The translations under genes and the position numbers were made by a program. Shown one piece after another: positions 6,513-6,624 of a DNA stretch of 6,624 bases. The notes under the pieces were generated by a model, which was given only the letters and a program-made list of their open reading frames with translations, made no database searches and had not been told where the DNA came from. Origin of the DNA: an uncultured Clostridia bacterium (lineage in GTDB: Bacteria > Bacillota > Clostridia > Oscillospirales > Acutalibacteraceae). Location of the stretch: NCBI GenBank assembly GCA_937880805.1, contig CALGRR010000116.1, forward strand, positions 1 to 6,624. Reading direction: 5' to 3'. Within the stretch, counting starts at the first letter, position 1, and the number at the start of each line of letters is the position of its first letter.

Positions 6513-6529
6513 TTGTGCACAATTTGCAC
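6513..6529. repeat. TTGTGCACAA palindrome with overlapping GTGCA inverted repeat
   Basis: TTGTGCACAA (6513-6522) is a perfect 10-bp palindrome. It overlaps a second inverted repeat, GTGCA (6515-6519) with TGCAC (6525-6529). It sits just downstream of the predicted ftsH transcription start, a place fit for a repressor. Function is unknown. Confidence 0.35.
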
Positions 6530-6549
6530 GCTTTCATTATGGTTTGAAA

Positions 6550-6577
6550 ATTATACGCTTTTGAACATATAAGTCAG
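6550..6577 (-). promoter_or_regulatory. Likely main promoter of the ftsH operon
   Basis: On the minus strand a perfect TATAAT (6550-6555) follows CTGACT (6572-6577) after a 16-nt spacer. The -35 matches consensus at four of six positions. Transcription would start near 6543, giving a leader of about 135 nt that carries the palindromes and repeats. The -35 lies 3 bp from the hairpin cluster and could belong to the end of an inserted element. Confidence 0.6.
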
Positions 6578-6579
6578 GA

Positions 6580-6620
6580 CCTCCGGCTAAGCCGGAGGCT
6601 TGATTAAGCCCTATAAGGGC
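6580..6620. repeat. Interlocking hairpin cluster, possible mobile-element end
   Basis: Four inverted repeats lie in 41 bp: CCTCCGGC/GCCGGAGG (6580-6587 with 6591-6598), AAGCC/GGCTT (6589-6593 with 6597-6601), GGCTT/AAGCC (6597-6601 with 6606-6610) and GCCCT/AGGGC (6608-6612 with 6616-6620). They share arms, so alternative folds compete. No T-run follows on either strand, which argues against a terminator. Compact subterminal hairpins are typical of IS200/IS605-type transposon ends and their small derivatives. No transposase is visible because the window stops here. The element class is inferred. Confidence 0.45.
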
Positions 6621-6624
6621 ACTA

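Noticed and set aside
6580..6598. GC-rich hairpin as an intrinsic terminator for a gene beyond the window
   Set aside because: The stem is strong, but neither side is followed by a T-run, and the neighbouring arms share sequence with further repeats.

Overview
The window holds seven protein-coding genes, all on the minus strand, so it reads from high to low coordinates: ftsH, pgsA, a PF06541-type membrane protein, cdsA, an OmpR-family response regulator, its histidine kinase, and a GNAT acetyltransferase. Strong Shine-Dalgarno sites, the gene content and the moderately low GC suggest a Gram-positive anaerobe of the Clostridia type. That placement is an impression from protein style, not the result of a search.

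Region 1 (about 6409-6624) is non-coding. At the window edge lies a dense cluster of interlocking inverted repeats (6580-6620) that looks like the end of a small mobile element, perhaps of IS200/IS605 type. Next to it is a promoter with a perfect TATAAT -10 box. Between that promoter and ftsH lie palindromes and three TTCAAC repeats spaced exactly 11 bp apart, which look like a regulator-binding site.

Region 2 (2549-6408) is one tight operon: ftsH (membrane AAA+ zinc protease), pgsA, a five-helix membrane protein of unknown function, and cdsA. Gaps are 14 nt, an 8-bp overlap and 2 nt. CdsA makes CDP-diacylglycerol and PgsA turns it into phosphatidylglycerol phosphate, so the operon joins anionic phospholipid synthesis with membrane-protein quality control. 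The protein between the two enzymes is the least understood part.

Region 3 (717-2453) is a two-component system with its own likely promoter (2425-2453). Regulator and kinase overlap by ATGA. The kinase has only a very short outer loop, so it probably senses something in or near the membrane.

Region 4 (26-600) is a GNAT acetyltransferase with a GTG start, ending in a clear intrinsic terminator.

No RNA gene, CRISPR array or broken gene was seen. All seven proteins belong to known families. The unusual material is the regulatory DNA upstream of ftsH, the hairpin cluster at the edge, and the uncharacterised protein inside the lipid operon.
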